From assembly GCA_030015575.1 (NCBI GenBank), contig JASDDO010000024.1:215098996-215162995 (forward strand): DNA of 64,000 bases, given 5' to 3'. The DNA is from Agapanthus africanus (lineage: Eukaryota > Streptophyta > Magnoliopsida > Asparagales > Amaryllidaceae). This document shows positions 1 to 11,032 of this stretch, piece after piece. The notes beneath the pieces are model-generated. The model ran no database searches and had not been told where the DNA came from. It was given only the letters and a program-made list of their open reading frames with translations. Every line of letters starts with the position of its first letter. Positions within the stretch are counted from its first letter, which is position 1. The position numbers were made by a program, and so were the translations under genes.

Positions 1-193
1 TTTATCATTGTATCTTTTTTCCAGACAGTTGTATGTAAAGTTGAATGTAAATAAAGTTTCTGTTTTATTTTATTACTCTTGTCATTCCTATGCATTGGTA
101 TATTGTTTAATTACGCCTAACGTATTTTCATAGTAAATACGATGCGGGCTTGCCATGTCACCGTTTCCGTTTATTGGGAAGCGGGACGTGACA
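1..193 (+). repeat. 3' end of a Ty3/gypsy LTR, body outside the window
   Basis: The segment ends in gggaagcgggacgtgaca, the same kind of terminus as the LTRs of G2 (gaaagcggggcgtgaca) and E0 (gggaagcgggcgtgaca). Directly after it the C0 copia LTR resumes part-way through: position 199 onward matches 49634 onward in the intact C0 LTR. This fixes 193 as an insertion junction. The likely 5-bp target duplication is aacag (194-198; aatag at the same place in the other C0 LTR), but the left copy is outside the window. Plus orientation is inferred from the terminus. Whether it is a full element or a solo LTR cannot be told. Confidence 0.75.
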
Positions 194-632
194 AACAGTC
201 TCTCAAATTGGCAGTCCATATAACATAGGAGAGATCCCTATATATAGGCAAATCCTAATCCACTTAAAATAAAGAAGATATACCCAAATACTAAATATTA
301 TATTCACACAGAAAACCCATCGACAGACGTCTGATCAAGGAATAGTCAGACGTCTGCCTCCTCTCCGTTAGGCTTCGTCTCCTTTGGGCATACGTCTGCA
401 TTTTCTTGATCAGACATCTGCATGCGCTCTGGATTGAGCTTCATGCTTCTCCAAACGTCTGCCACTGACGTCTGGCTACGCTCTGTTCTTTGGCTAAAAC
501 TCTCCAGACGTCCGCATCCTTGCCTTCAGACATCCGTCGTTGCTCTGTTCTTTTGACATGATTCTGGTGCACGTCCAGACATCTGAACCCTCTTCATCAG
601 ACGTCTGAAGAAGTAATCTCCACATATTAACA
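194..632 (-). repeat. C0 3' LTR, truncated
   Basis: Homologous to 49634-50054. The boundary at 632 is shared by both copies: minus strand tgttaatatg here and tgttaatacg at 50054. The remainder was separated by the gypsy insertion at 193. It is rich in the 10-bp palindrome cagacgtctg (exact at 324, 347 and 598, plus several one- or two-base variants). Confidence 0.9.
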
Positions 633-642
633 TTCCCCCACT
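633..642 (-). other. C0 polypurine tract
   Basis: Minus strand agtgggggaa lies directly against the start of the 3' LTR, where the plus-strand primer of an LTR retrotransposon belongs. The short purine run and its position are seen directly; the role is from family knowledge. Confidence 0.75.
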
Positions 643-699
643 TACCTTAACTCCCAAAATAGTAGACTTCATACGATTCCGCTATCTGCTCTCTCCTCA

Positions 700-1434
700 T
701 CAAATTTTCTTGGAGATGTTCACCATCCTGCAACAGAGATCCAGCTTATCTTTTTCTACGACTATGGTGAACATGTCTGTGAGATTCTTTTCTCCCACGA
801 TCTTTTGCAGTGTAAAATCACCATCTTCCAACGCTATGCGTATGAAATGGAATCGCACCTTGATGTGCTTCGTACGAGAGTGATATGCCATGTTCTTAGC
901 CAAGTGTATCGCACTTTAGCTGTCGCTCCCCAAGGAATTGAAATCTTGTTTCTTACCCAACTCTTCGAGTAACCCTTCTAACCATATTATCTCCTTTCTG
1001 TCTTCCGTGATGGCCATATATTCGGCCTCCGTCATTGATAATGCCACAATTTTCTGCAATTGAGAGACCCAACTGACCGTTGTTCCCCCAACAGTGAATA
1101 TGTACCCTATTGTGCTCTTCCTACTATCTCGATCGTCCGAATAGTCTGCATCGACATATCCTAGCACATTGAGAGAATCACCCCCGAAACATAAGCAATG
1201 ACTGGACGTTCTCCTAAGATATCTCAATATCTACTTCACCGCATTCCAATGTTTCTTTCCCGGGTTTTGCATATACCTGCTTACAATTCCCACTGCATGT
1301 GCAATATCTGGTCTTGTACTCACCATTGCATACATCAAACTCCCCACCGCAGATGCATATGGTACTTGCGCCATTTCATCCTTCTACTTTTGAGTTATTT
1401 CTTGCTGAGTTTGAAGTGCTTCGTTAAAGGCGTA
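700..1434 (-). pseudogene. C0 RNase H region with end of RT
   Basis: This is the Ty1/copia RNase H with its usual landmarks. A YASAVGSLMYAM-like stretch (about 1330-1360) is followed by residues such as GYVDADYSDDRDSRKSTIGY and the ALSMTEAEYMA motif carrying acidic catalytic positions, then HLAKNMAYHSRTKHI (ending near 850). It is broken. There is an in-frame stop near 1232 just before ILRYL, another at 916-918 between the two longest open pieces, and a stop plus frameshift close to the G1 junction. Its upstream continuation is at 9334, on the other side of G1, so G1 cut the pol gene between RT and RNase H. It cannot make a working enzyme as it stands. Confidence 0.88.
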
Positions 1435-2902
1435 TGTTCATATCATAATTTTGCATTATTATATTCCCCATTCTTATTCATTTTACAAATAAACAGGTAC
1501 TTTTGATCCATGTCTGCTACATAGTTGCAGGTTACAGGTTCTCGGAACAAAACAGTGAAAATGATGAAAAGACGCTATAAAAGTGAGACTTCGACCAACA
1601 AATAGAGAATCTTTATCATGCCTACAGTTTGAAGAAGAAACGAAGATCAATGAACAATTTCACAAAGTACAAAGGCGGCGCAAAGATTCAAGACTTCAAC
1701 ACGAAGCGAACGGTAAAAGTCCACCACATTCTACACTGTGGAAATCTGGAAGAGACTAGAAGACATTCTGAAGAACCAAGGGAAGAAAAGTCAAGTAAAA
1801 AGCAAAATGAAAATTACCAGAGAAACAGAAGCCCAAGAGCCTCCAACATGGCCGTGGATCCGCGGCCAAATATGGTTTTTGGCCGCGGTTCCGCGGCCAT
1901 CAAAAGCACGTGTCGGTGCATTTTTTGACGGTGGCGGCGGTGCGTTGACTAGGCTTCTTAGGGTAATTTTGTAAATGCAGATAGGATCAGATGTAACCCT
2001 AGGGTTTCTATAAACTATAAATAGGAACCATACAGCTCTTTTTGGAGCATGCCTCTTCCTGTGCCTCTTTTCATTTATCAAATTCAGAATTTCAATTCCT
2101 GTAATGTTTGAAGAGTGCATCAAATAAAAATTAAAGTAAGTCTTTCTTTTCTTGCCTTAGTTAATTTTTCTTTCTGCCCTAGTATAATTTTATTTATCTA
2201 CCCTAGTTAATTCGTTTAGCACTGTTATTTATTTGCCGTAGTTTAGATAATTAGGTTAAAAAAACAATCATAAAAATGAAATATTTTATCAATTCCCTAA
2301 TGAGTGAATAGTTCCTCACTTGTTAGGGTTAGGAATAGGAAAGGTTTGAGAGATGAAAATCTCTCACCCCTTTCTTGCTCATCGCATATTTTCTATAGGA
2401 CCCCATGCATACATACACACACCGCTCACTACGGCACCCTATCCCACGAGGTAGCGGTGACACCGTAGTTTAAAAGACCGGTTGTGTATGCTTTCCATGG
2501 AGGTTAGAGTAAGATTTAAGAAAGGACAGACAAGGACCTAGAGGAATAAACCCAGTTTCTTCTCGATGGTACTAATCCAATTTGTTAACCATTACCTTAA
2601 TACCTAAAAGATCTTAATTAGGGCATAGAAAGCGGTGAGAAATATTGAATTTCCAAACTTAACCTAAACCTAACCCTAGCAAGATTTTAATTCTAATCAA
2701 ACTCATTTCAGATTTTAGTGATAATCAATCCAACCCCAATTGGAATTAACTCGTTAGAACAAATAGAAAATACACAAAATCCCTGTGGACCGACCCGTAC
2801 TCACCGGCTAGCTACCAAGCGACGTCGTTCTTGATTGCGGTAAATATTCTTTGATTCATCTTTTTAAAGCGCATAAGCACGCACTAAATCCCACATTAAT
2901 CA
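1435..2902 (+). repeat. G1 5' LTR
   Basis: 1468 bp, matching 7871-9328 over its length with scattered substitutions and short indels. It contains taaactataaatagg near 2012-2026, a plausible TATA region, and a CCGCGG-rich doublet at 1851-1904. Short open frames here are repeated in the other LTR and have no coding signature. Confidence 0.9.
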
Positions 2903-2904
2903 AA

Positions 2905-2922
2905 TGGCGTCGTTGCCAAGGA
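2905..2922 (+). other. G1 primer-binding site (tRNA-Asp type)
   Basis: tggcgtcgttgccaagga begins two bases after the LTR end. Apart from a few CpG-type substitutions it is the complement of the plant tRNA-Asp 3' end, which Athila/Tat-type gypsy elements use to prime reverse transcription. Confidence 0.8.
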
Positions 2923-4069
2923 TGGTGTAGTTATTTTCTTTTTGTAATTTCGGGTTAATATAAAATCATAAAATTCATAAAAACTGAAAAAATAAAAATA
3001 TATAAAAAAATTTATCATCTTGTTATTTTTTGAAGGATGTTCCGTTTGAATTGTGCAGGATCGACGAACGAATTCAGATCTGGAACAATCCAGAGAGCAA
3101 AACAGAAAACAACAGATCTGAACTACAGAGGAGTACCACAACAGAGCAACAGAAGAAGTTTGGAGGCCCGATCTTTCTTTTTGACCGCGGAACCGCCGCA
3201 GAATCCCACTTTTTGCCGCGGATCCGCCGCGGGTTGCTGACGTCAGCAATCCAAAATCCCTCTGTAAGCTCTCTTTTCTTCTTCTGAACCCCCTGATATC
3301 CTCTGAAAAAATTTCCTGCAGGGTTCTTTGCGCAAAAACTCCTCTCCCTTCTCCAATAACTTGATCTTGTGCAGGATTTTTTGCACCGCAATAATAAAAA
3401 AAAATTGGCAAGTGTTTGATTGTGTTTACTGCTTTGCATCTTTAAAATTGACTTTAAGGGGCTTTTACACCAATCCAGATTGGATGGGGATTTCATTACC
3501 CTTCCTAGGACCCGAAAAATCACAAAAAGCATATTACATTGACCATCGATTTAATTAAAAAATAGACTCAGCCTATAAGGACTTCGTGCTCAATAGGACA
3601 AAGGAATAGTTGTAGGCATCGATCGTTTATCTAAACCAGATTTTGTGGTGCCTAGGATAGACACGTGGGGAAATGTAACTTTAAAAGGCCCGTCTCACGG
3701 TGATTCGTGAGCGGATCCGTCCTTTCTCTACTTGTGCTTACTTGGCCACAATTGGCGGTGAATAGGCGATTTGAGGTCCTCACAACTTTCCCTTTGGAAC
3801 AGTTAGGAGCAGTCTAGTTGACCTAGGTGACCCTAGATCTAGGCTTGATTGTGCATTTTGTGATTGCTTGAACGTGTGTCTAATTAAAAATCTTTTTGCA
3901 AAAAACTCCTTATAAAAAAAGAACACAAAACGGAATTTTTTTTATAAAAACTTGCTACTTGTCGCTAAGAAATCCATTGCACCCCACTTGCACCCACTTC
4001 CTTCCATTGACATTTTCTTACCCCCACCTTCTGTTTTCACCCTTTGACTACACTACACCTCTTTAGTAT
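2923..4069 (+). other. G1 leader between primer site and gag
   Basis: About 1.15 kb without a convincing gene. It holds a CCGCGG-rich doublet at 3181-3233 like the one in the G1 LTR and in the E2 and E3 leaders. Two A/T-rich runs lie at 2940-3030 and 3885-3950. The short frames present are not conserved proteins that I recognise. Confidence 0.6.
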
Positions 4070-5455
4070 ATGTCCGGTTGGACTAGGGACACTAGTGCCC
4101 GATTAGTCCGTGTCTCGTTAGTGCCGACTGACGACGCTTTCGACTCCGAAGTCGAAATTCCTTCCACTACTTTACCTTCACCTTCTTATTCTTCGTCTTC
4201 TAAGGAGATGTCGGGATTCAATCCTAACAACCCCTTACCCGCGGGACTAATTCCACCTCCACTAGGTGAGAATAACCCACAACACCCACCTGTTGAAGCG
4301 CCCCAACGAATCGCGCTCAAGGATCTTTTCTACCATATCCGCACCGCTTTACCCACTTGTCTTTCACTCCCACCGGCCAATGGGGATAACTTTGAGATTA
4401 AACCCCACTTCATCAACATGTTGCCCAAATTTCATGGGCTGGAATCCGAAGATGCCTATATCTTCATAAACAAATTCCAAAATGTTTACGCAATGATGAA
4501 GACAACACAACTTTCTGATGGTGCTATAAGGCTACGTGTCATTCCATTCACCTTATGTGACCTAGCCGAGAAACGGTTATATAGCACAATATCACACTCG
4601 ATAAAAAATTGGGAAGAGTTTGTTAAAGCTTTTCTAAAAAAGCTTTATCCACATCACAAGACCATGAGAATTCGCAACGAAATTATTCAATTTTCCCAGC
4701 TTCCTTCCGAACCTTTTTGGATGTGTTTTGAAAGATTTAAAGACCTACTTGTTCAATGCCTTCACCATGGTATCAAGAATTGGCAACTTTGCCAAACATT
4801 ATACGAAGGATTGAACCCAGCAACTAAGCAGTTGTTGGAAACCATTTGTCAAGATCACTTTCTAACAAAATCTAGCGAGAAAGCTTGGCAGTTTCTCGAG
4901 GATCTTGCTGAACAAACACTTCAGTGGGAAAGCACTAAGACCACCTCATCTTCTTCATCGGGTCAGTCTAGGGTAGGCATACATCAACTAGATATGTCGA
5001 TTGCAATAAAGGCCGAAATGGCCGCACTTACGAAAAAACTAGAAGCAATTGAGGGCAAATTCTCATTGCCTTCTCCTGCCCCTTCTTTAACCCCACGAAC
5101 AGTTTGCGCTTGTTGTTCGGATCCGTTCCATCTTACTGAAGAGTGTCCTTACAATCCACCTGTTCAAGGACAAGATCAAGTCAATACTTCCTTTCAGCAA
5201 AGACAAAGAAATGATCCATACTCTTCGACTTATATTTCTGGTTGGAGGAGCCACCCAAATTTTGCTTGGAATCAAAATCAACAACTTTCAAAGGCCTCCT
5301 CCTCCACAACAACAAGCACCTCAACAAACTCAATACCGGCAACCTTTACAACCACCACCTCCCCCAAACTTGAGTTAAACAATGTTACAAGTCAATGCCA
5401 AGCTTTGCAAAGACCAAAAGTCAACACCAACCAGTTGAAGAATTTATCTGTGTAA
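4070..5455 (+). CDS. gag: G1 Gag polyprotein
   Basis: A 461-residue open frame. The central part (about residues 110-290) reads as a Ty3/gypsy capsid: a helix-rich stretch with FHGLESEDAYIFINKF, LRVIPFTL near an A-E-K-R-LY motif, then W-E-E-F-V-K-AFLKKLYP and a YEGLNP motif. Near residue 345 is a zinc knuckle C-A-C-C-S-D-P-F-H-L-T-E-E-C, a complete CX2CX4HX4C, which binds RNA in retroelement Gag proteins. The Ser/Thr/Gln-rich tail after it is low complexity. The first ATG of the frame precedes a Ser/Pro-rich N-terminus and is a reasonable start. Length is normal for an Athila/Tat-like Gag and there are no internal stops. It is the only intact retroelement ORF in the window. No protease frame follows it. 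Confidence 0.85.
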   Translation: MSGWTRDTSARLVRVSLVPTDDAFDSEVEIPSTTLPSPSYSSSSKEMSGFNPNNPLPAGLIPPPLGENNPQHPPVEAPQRIALKDLFYHIRTALPTCLSLPPANGDNFEIKPHFINMLPKFHGLESEDAYIFINKFQNVYAMMKTTQLSDGAIRLRVIPFTLCDLAEKRLYSTISHSIKNWEEFVKAFLKKLYPHHKTMRIRNEIIQFSQLPSEPFWMCFERFKDLLVQCLHHGIKNWQLCQTLYEGLNPATKQLLETICQDHFLTKSSEKAWQFLEDLAEQTLQWESTKTTSSSSSGQSRVGIHQLDMSIAIKAEMAALTKKLEAIEGKFSLPSPAPSLTPRTVCACCSDPFHLTEECPYNPPVQGQDQVNTSFQQRQRNDPYSSTYISGWRSHPNFAWNQNQQLSKASSSTTTSTSTNSIPATFTTTTSPKLELNNVTSQCQALQRPKVNTNQLKNLSV

Positions 5456-6440
5456 TGTATAGGTCGGTGGAAGAACATGTTATAAAGAGCCTTTTCACAA
5501 ATATGCAACTTGAGCGTGACTTTTCACAATTTTTTTCACATGCGGTGTATGGAAGTTATTTTTCAAATGAGATAGCACGTAGGGGATGGAACTTTTTGAT
5601 ATATAATCACCCAAACGCCTATGCCCTTTCGAAATTAGTCACTCGTTTTTAAGAGTGCATGGAAGAGGGGTGTCTTGCCCAATTTGGCTTTATTAAATTG
5701 CAGTGGGGTGATAGGAAAATTATCATCGATAGGGACTTCATACATGAAGTCACCTTAATCCCTCGAATACCCGCTCATGATCAACCATTATAATTTGAGG
5801 ATTACTTGCCCTTGATGGGCAATGATTGCTCGAGGGAGCCGTGGAAGGGGATCCAAGCGAGAACCCTTTTCGCCAATGTTTTAACTGTGTGCCGGTAGGC
5901 ACAAAACAATATTTTTGGAAGCTCCCACAACACCACATTTTTTAGACCCTATCGTGCACACATTCATGACCAGAAACCCTCGTTTCGACATGTCCACAGT
6001 TTTATTGAACTCAATCAGTGCGGGCAAAAGAGCCGCAAATTACACTTTCCCAATGCTTGTTACACAACTATGTCGATATTTCCTCCTCGTGGAGGAGTTC
6101 GAATTTTACATGCTTGGAGGCATACCCGTCAGGCCTCTCATTGAGGGCGTTTCTACGTCCTATACACGATTGACGGATGTGTGGTCAAGAACTGAACCGG
6201 CGGAGCACGTGCCTGCTCTCACACCTAGTTCCAGCTCGACTGCGAGCGAAGGAGAACTAACCCCTTAAGAACATGAAAATTTGATGCGACGAGCTGTTAG
6301 GGGAATTGATGAGTTGAGGGGGATATCGAGGGAGCATGATCGGCGGTTGACTGAGATAGAGCAGGGGATTCGAACCCTGCTGGCTAGGGAGGAGCGTTCC
6401 CGTTCACACTCAAGGGCACGGCGTGGGGCCGAGCAGTGAG
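5440..6440 (+). pseudogene. G1 second ORF, decayed, resembling the 'putative plant transposon protein' domain
   Basis: Open pieces at 5395-5652, about 5650-5790 and 5915-6268 are separated by stops and frame changes. They read like one protein of about 330 residues. Features are RDFSQFFSHAVY, EIARRGWNFLIYNHPNAYAL, a weak hydrophobic middle, YTFPMLVTQLCRYFLL, and a C-terminal charged stretch with RGIDELRGISREHDRR (about 6280-6345). This resembles the RGW...F...REFYAN and LPFPxLITxLC pattern that I associate with the plant transposon-protein domain found in some non-autonomous gypsy-type elements. The family match is from memory and only moderate. It is not RT, integrase or an obvious env. It cannot be translated in one frame as it stands. 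Confidence 0.45.
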
Positions 6441-7870
6441 GGCACTGCTTTAGATATGTTTGGGGGAGGTAGTGGTTGTAAATAATTATGTTTTGCATTG
6501 CATACTTTTTTTTTAATTTTTGTATATATTTTTCTTTTTCTTTTGCATGTTTAAATTCTGCATTGTATCTTTATAAAAAAATCATAAAAATTGAAAAAAA
6601 ATTAGAAAATAAAAAAAAATTAGAAAAATATAAAAAATCAAATAAAAGCTGAAAAATTATAAAAAATGAAAAATTCAATTTTGGCCATAATTGACTTAAA
6701 TTTAACAAGACGGTTAACTAGCTAGGAAAAACTAGATCCTAGACTTAATAAATTAAAACCCCTAAAAATAACTTTTCTTAAAATTTAACGGTAGAAAATA
6801 TATGTCTTTGTAGTTTACTTAGAAATAGGCAAATTTTGAGTTCACTTCTTGAGCTAAGTCAAAATAAGGGAAGAGTATTGATATTTTTATTAAAGTGTAA
6901 GTCTGAAAAATAATTGCTAAGTTTAAGTCTAAATTCTGAAAATATATACCCTACAAATTGCACAAACACGAACCTTGAAACTTGGAATAGTAGAGGAGAC
7001 CTTGAAATGCTCTTGTCTAAAGTCCTTAGTATGAAGGAAAATAAAATAAAAATAAAAAGTGTGAATAAAGAGATAAAAAAAAATGAATACTGGTTTTGTA
7101 ATTACTTAAGGCTGCATAAATAGAAAAAAATATTTAGCGAGGGTGCTTTATCACCTAGTGCCTTAGACCAACTGGTTTGGGAGTCACTGCTAAAAGCCTT
7201 AGGTATTACAAGACGAGAAATTACGCCTTAATGTGCAACCACATTTTGTAATCGGTCGTTGGTACCTCAAGAAGTATTAACGGTCGCATAAAGAATGTGT
7301 GAGCGATTTCATCTAAAAATTCACCAACTAAAAGTACTTTGGATGATGGACAAGAGTATAAGAGCTTGAATTGAATTTCCAAATGTAGGGGTGATACATA
7401 CACACACGTAGGGGTATATGATTGGGGTTTAGATGAGAGATAGGAAATATGACTTATATCTTTAGTAGAGATGATAAAAATTCCTAAGTTGAGATGGAAC
7501 CTCAGAAGAAAAACTCAAAAGATGCTAAAAGCTAAGTAAATTTACAGAACATATACAATCTTAAGTTAAATGATAAGGAAGCGTGAAAAATATGGGTGGA
7601 TAATTTTTGAGTCAAAGATAATAGAATTTCTTGTTAGAAAACCGTATTGGAGAATAAAAGTCAATAGGCCGAATTGATAGGATTTTGTGGGTAATATCCG
7701 CTGAAAACCCTCAGGAGACAACACTCCTCCTACTAGGGACACCTAGAGGTTTAACGGATTGTTGCACGAGCTCAGTGCAATTGCGTTTCCCTGCGAAAGT
7801 GAGCTTAGGTCTTTTTCGAGAATAAACTAGTTTTGCTCGAGGACGAGCAAAAGATAAGTTTGGGGGTATT
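6441..7870 (+). other. G1 3' untranslated region and polypurine tract
   Basis: About 1.4 kb of strongly A/T-rich DNA with runs such as aaaaaattgaaaaaaa around 6575-6690. I see no convincing gene. It ends with gataagtttgggggtatt, where the purine run at about 7857-7867 is the usual polypurine tract of Athila/Tat-type elements, directly before the 3' LTR. Confidence 0.7.
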
Positions 7871-9328
7871 TGTTCATATCATAATTTTGCATTATTATAT
7901 TCCCCATTCTTATTCATTTTACAAATAAACAGGTGCTTTTGATCCATATCTGCTACATAGTTGCAGGTTACAGGTTCTCGGAACAAAACAGTGAAAATGA
8001 TGAAAAGACGCTATAAAAGTGAGACTTCGACCAATAAATAGAGAATCTTTATCATGCCTACAGTTTGAAGAACAAACGAAGATCAATGAAAAATTTCACA
8101 AAGTATAAAGGCAGCGCAAAGATTCAAGACTTCAACACGAAGCAAACGGTAAAAGTCCACCACATTCTACACTGTGGAAATCTGGAAGAGACTAGAAGAC
8201 ATTCTGAAGAACCAAGGGAAGAAAAGTCAAGTGAAAAGCAAAATGAAAATTACCAGAGAAACAGAAGCCCAAGAGCCTCCAACATGGCCGCGGATCCACG
8301 ACCAAATAGGGTTTTTGGCCTCGGTTCCACGGCCATGATAAGCACGTGTCGGTGCATTTTTTGACGGTGGTGGCGGTGCGTTGACTAGGCTTCTTAGGGT
8401 AATTTTGTAAATGCAGATAGGATCAGATGTAACCCTAGGGTTTCTATAAACTATAAATAGGAACCCTACAGCTCTTTTTGGAGCATGCCTCTTCCTGTGC
8501 CTCTTTTCATTTATCAAATTCAGAATTTCAATTCCTGTAATTTTTGAAGAGTGCATCAAATAAAAATTAAAGTAAGTCTTTCTTTTCTTGCCTCTCTTTC
8601 TGCCCTAGTATAAATTTATTTATCTGCCCTAGTTAATTAGTTTAGCACTTTTATTTATTTGCCGTAGTTTAGATAATTAGGTTAAAAAAACAATCATAAA
8701 AATGAAATCTTTTATCAATTCCCTAATGAGTGAGTAGTTCCTCACTTGTTAGGGTTAGGAATAGGAAAGGTTTGAGAGATGAAAATCTTTCACCCCTTTC
8801 TTGTCCATCGCATATTTTCTATAGGACTACATGCATACATATACACACCGCTCACTACGGCACCCTATCCCACGAGGTAGCAGTGACACCATAGTTTAAA
8901 AGACCGGTTATGTATGCTTTCCATGAAGGTTAGAGTAAGAGTTAAGAAAGGACAGACAAGGACCTAGAGGAATAAACCCAGTTTCTTCCCGATGGTACTA
9001 ATCCACTTTGTTAACCATTACCTTAATACCTAAAAGATGTTAATTAGGGCATAGAAAGCGGTGAGAAATATTGAATTTCCAAACTTAACCTAAACCTAAC
9101 CCTAGCAAGATTTTAATCCTAATCAAACCCATTTCAGTTTTTAGTGATAATCAATCCAACCCCAATTGGAATTAACTCGTTAGAACAAATAGAAAATACA
9201 CAAAATCCCTGTGGACCAACCCGTACTCACCGGCTAGCTACCAAGCGACGCCGTTCTTGATTGCGGTAAATATTCTTTGATTCATATTTTTAAAGCGCAT
9301 AAGCACACAATAAATCCCACATCAATCA
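7871..9328 (+). repeat. G1 3' LTR
   Basis: 1458 bp, starting tgttcatatcataat and ending cacatcaatca, followed by the target duplication gcgta. It matches the 5' LTR apart from scattered changes, including loss of several CpGs in the CCGCGG doublet (8286-8335). Confidence 0.9.
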
Positions 9329-9333
9329 GCGTA

Positions 9334-9574
9334 CTCATCGGTTTTGACTTGTCCATGTTGAACCGCTTCAAAATCTTTTCCATGTAGTCCTTTTGTGATA
9401 GCCACAACTTTCGTTGCTTTCTGTCTCTCATGATCTTCATGCCCAGAATTTGCTTAGTGGCTACCAAACCTTTCATGGAGAATTTTTCAGCCATTATCTT
9501 CTTCAGACTTTGAATTTTCTCGAAATTCGGACCTGCTACCAACATGTCATCCATGTAAAGTAACAAAATAATGT
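9334..9574 (-). pseudogene. C0 reverse transcriptase, catalytic segment
   Basis: Minus-strand translation gives LLYMDDMLVAG (residues carrying the RT catalytic Asp pair, intact) followed by MKGLVATKQILGMKI and WLSQKDYMEKILKRFNM, the usual Ty1/copia RT sequence after the active site. The piece lies between the G1 insertion (left) and the solo LTR at 9575 (right). The preceding RT sequence continues at 11033 and the following sequence at 1434. Confidence 0.9.
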
Positions 9575-11027
9575 TGTTGGGTGTTTTTCGTCATCCAATT
9601 GAGATGGGAAATATGCGTCGCTTTTCGGGCGCATTACAGATTCCCCCTGCCTAGGGTAAGCCGTGGTTTATTGATTGTAGGGATCTGAATCTCCGGCAGC
9701 CGCGGATTAAGCTGTCATTAATTACCCTTCGCCTTTGAAGCGAAAAAATCTCTGATTGACGGGTCAAATTGGTCATGCGAACTCAATGTGCCGTGTACGT
9801 GTATTGTGTTTTGAAGGGTTTTGGATATATCAGGGGCCTCGTAGAGTTTACGGGGTCCCGCTACCCGGATAGCGGGCTGGGGGTCAAGAGGGCTAGCAGT
9901 CCCCTTGCGGGGGGCGGAGCAGCGCCCCGTTAGAAATTTTTTCTAACGAAGGAGGTATTTTTAGTGTGGAGTGCATGGGAAAAGAGGGGTGAGGAGCATC
10001 CTTAGGACGCGGCGTGGCGTGTGGGCGCTGGGCACCCGTGGGCCACGTGCGAGGCATGTGGGCGCTGGGCGCCAGCGCCTCACACGCCCGGTACATAGGC
10101 GCTGGGTGCCTGCAGGAAAAAAGGGGGGACTTAGCCCCGAGATTAGGAGTTGAACTCCGAGGGACTTTGGAAACTCTCAGAAAAATAGAACATTTTTGTC
10201 TTTATGGAGTTAAACTCCCAATGGATTTTGAGTGGAGTTAAACTCCCAATGGATTTTCAGTGGAGTTAAACTCCAAAAGATCTGGATTAGGAGTTAAACT
10301 CCTTTGAGAATTTGGGTCTTAGAGTTGAACTCCCCAAAGATCTTCGGAGGTGATCAAAGGGGACCCATTTCTTCTCCCTTAAGCCCTGGATCTTCTCTTG
10401 AGCCTCGGATTTTTCCCAGAGTGGGATTTTTGGAGATTGGTCTCCTTCTTCCTCCACTCTGTTGGCTGGATCTTAGAGGAAAGGGGGTGAGACTTAAAAA
10501 TCTCCCATTTTAAAGATTTGATAGGAGATATGAGTTCCCCTTCAAGGGTTTTATGGTAAAAAACTATTTCTTTTTGGGAAAGGAAGAGTTAAACTCTTGA
10601 TTTAATTTAGAAAAGAGAAGAAGTTTTAAAACCTTGAGGAAGGAGAAGGAGGCACAACAACCCTAATTTTTTAGGGGAATCAGTTTTTCTTTTTCATTTC
10701 ACTATCATATTGCCTTATATAGGCTTACAAATTTACACATAGCCCCTTGGGCTTTACAAAATGGTATTTTGCCCATTCCATACCTCACGTGCTTATTTTT
10801 TTTTTGCATATGAGCCATATGCTTTACAAAAATTTGGTTTTATGCCCATTTATTCATAAAAATTACATCAAAATTATTTATTACATAATTTTCATTTTGG
10901 TATGGGGGAGGTCGACCGCGGGGCTCGACTTGGGCATGGGCCTACTTGACCTGGGCTTGGGCCCGTTTACTTGGGGTTGACTTTGACTTTGACTTGGTCA
11001 ACCGGGGTGTAATTTTTGACTCCAACA
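9575..11027. mobile_element. Solo LTR inserted in C0 RT
   Basis: A 1453-bp insertion with matching ends TGTTGG...CCAACA and a perfect 5-bp target duplication aatgt (9570-9574 and 11028-11032). No primer site, polypurine tract or coding domain is inside, so it is a lone LTR, left by recombination between the two LTRs of a former element. The TGTTGG/CCAACA ends suggest a copia-type parent; orientation is not clear. It contains six copies of a 13-bp palindrome (10146-10333) and a G+C-rich block near 9840-10100. Confidence 0.85.
10146..10333. repeat. Array of the palindrome GGAGTTNAACTCC
   Basis: Copies start at 10146, 10206, 10234, 10262, 10290 and, with one change, 10321. The first two are 60 bp apart and the next three spacings are exactly 28 bp. 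Two neighbours share a longer unit (ggagttaaactcccaatgga). The arms GGAGTT/AACTCC are inverted repeats around one central base. Confidence 0.85.
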
Positions 11028-11032
11028 AATGT

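Larger units (their letters stand above)
1435..9328 (+). mobile_element. G1: gag-only Ty3/gypsy-type element (TR-GAG-like)
   Basis: A 7894-bp insertion in C0 pol, bounded by target duplication gcgta (1430-1434 and 9329-9333). Both LTRs start tgttcatatc and end with atca. The primer site after the 5' LTR matches the 3' end of plant tRNA-Asp as used by Athila/Tat-type gypsy elements, and the polypurine tract is the typical agtttgggggt. The 5-kb interior has one gag gene and a decayed second ORF. I find no protease, RT, RNase H or integrase. It is therefore non-autonomous and would need enzymes in trans. The LTRs are a few percent apart by eye, so it is younger than C0. Confidence 0.9.

Noticed and set aside
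1629-2123. Open frames in the G1 LTR, repeated at 8065-8559
   Set aside because: LTR copies of one another; they run through the CCGCGG doublet and TATA-like region and have no domain.
9893-10513. Open frames in the solo LTR at 9575-11027
   Set aside because: Low-complexity chance frames in G+C-rich LTR DNA; no homologous family recognised.
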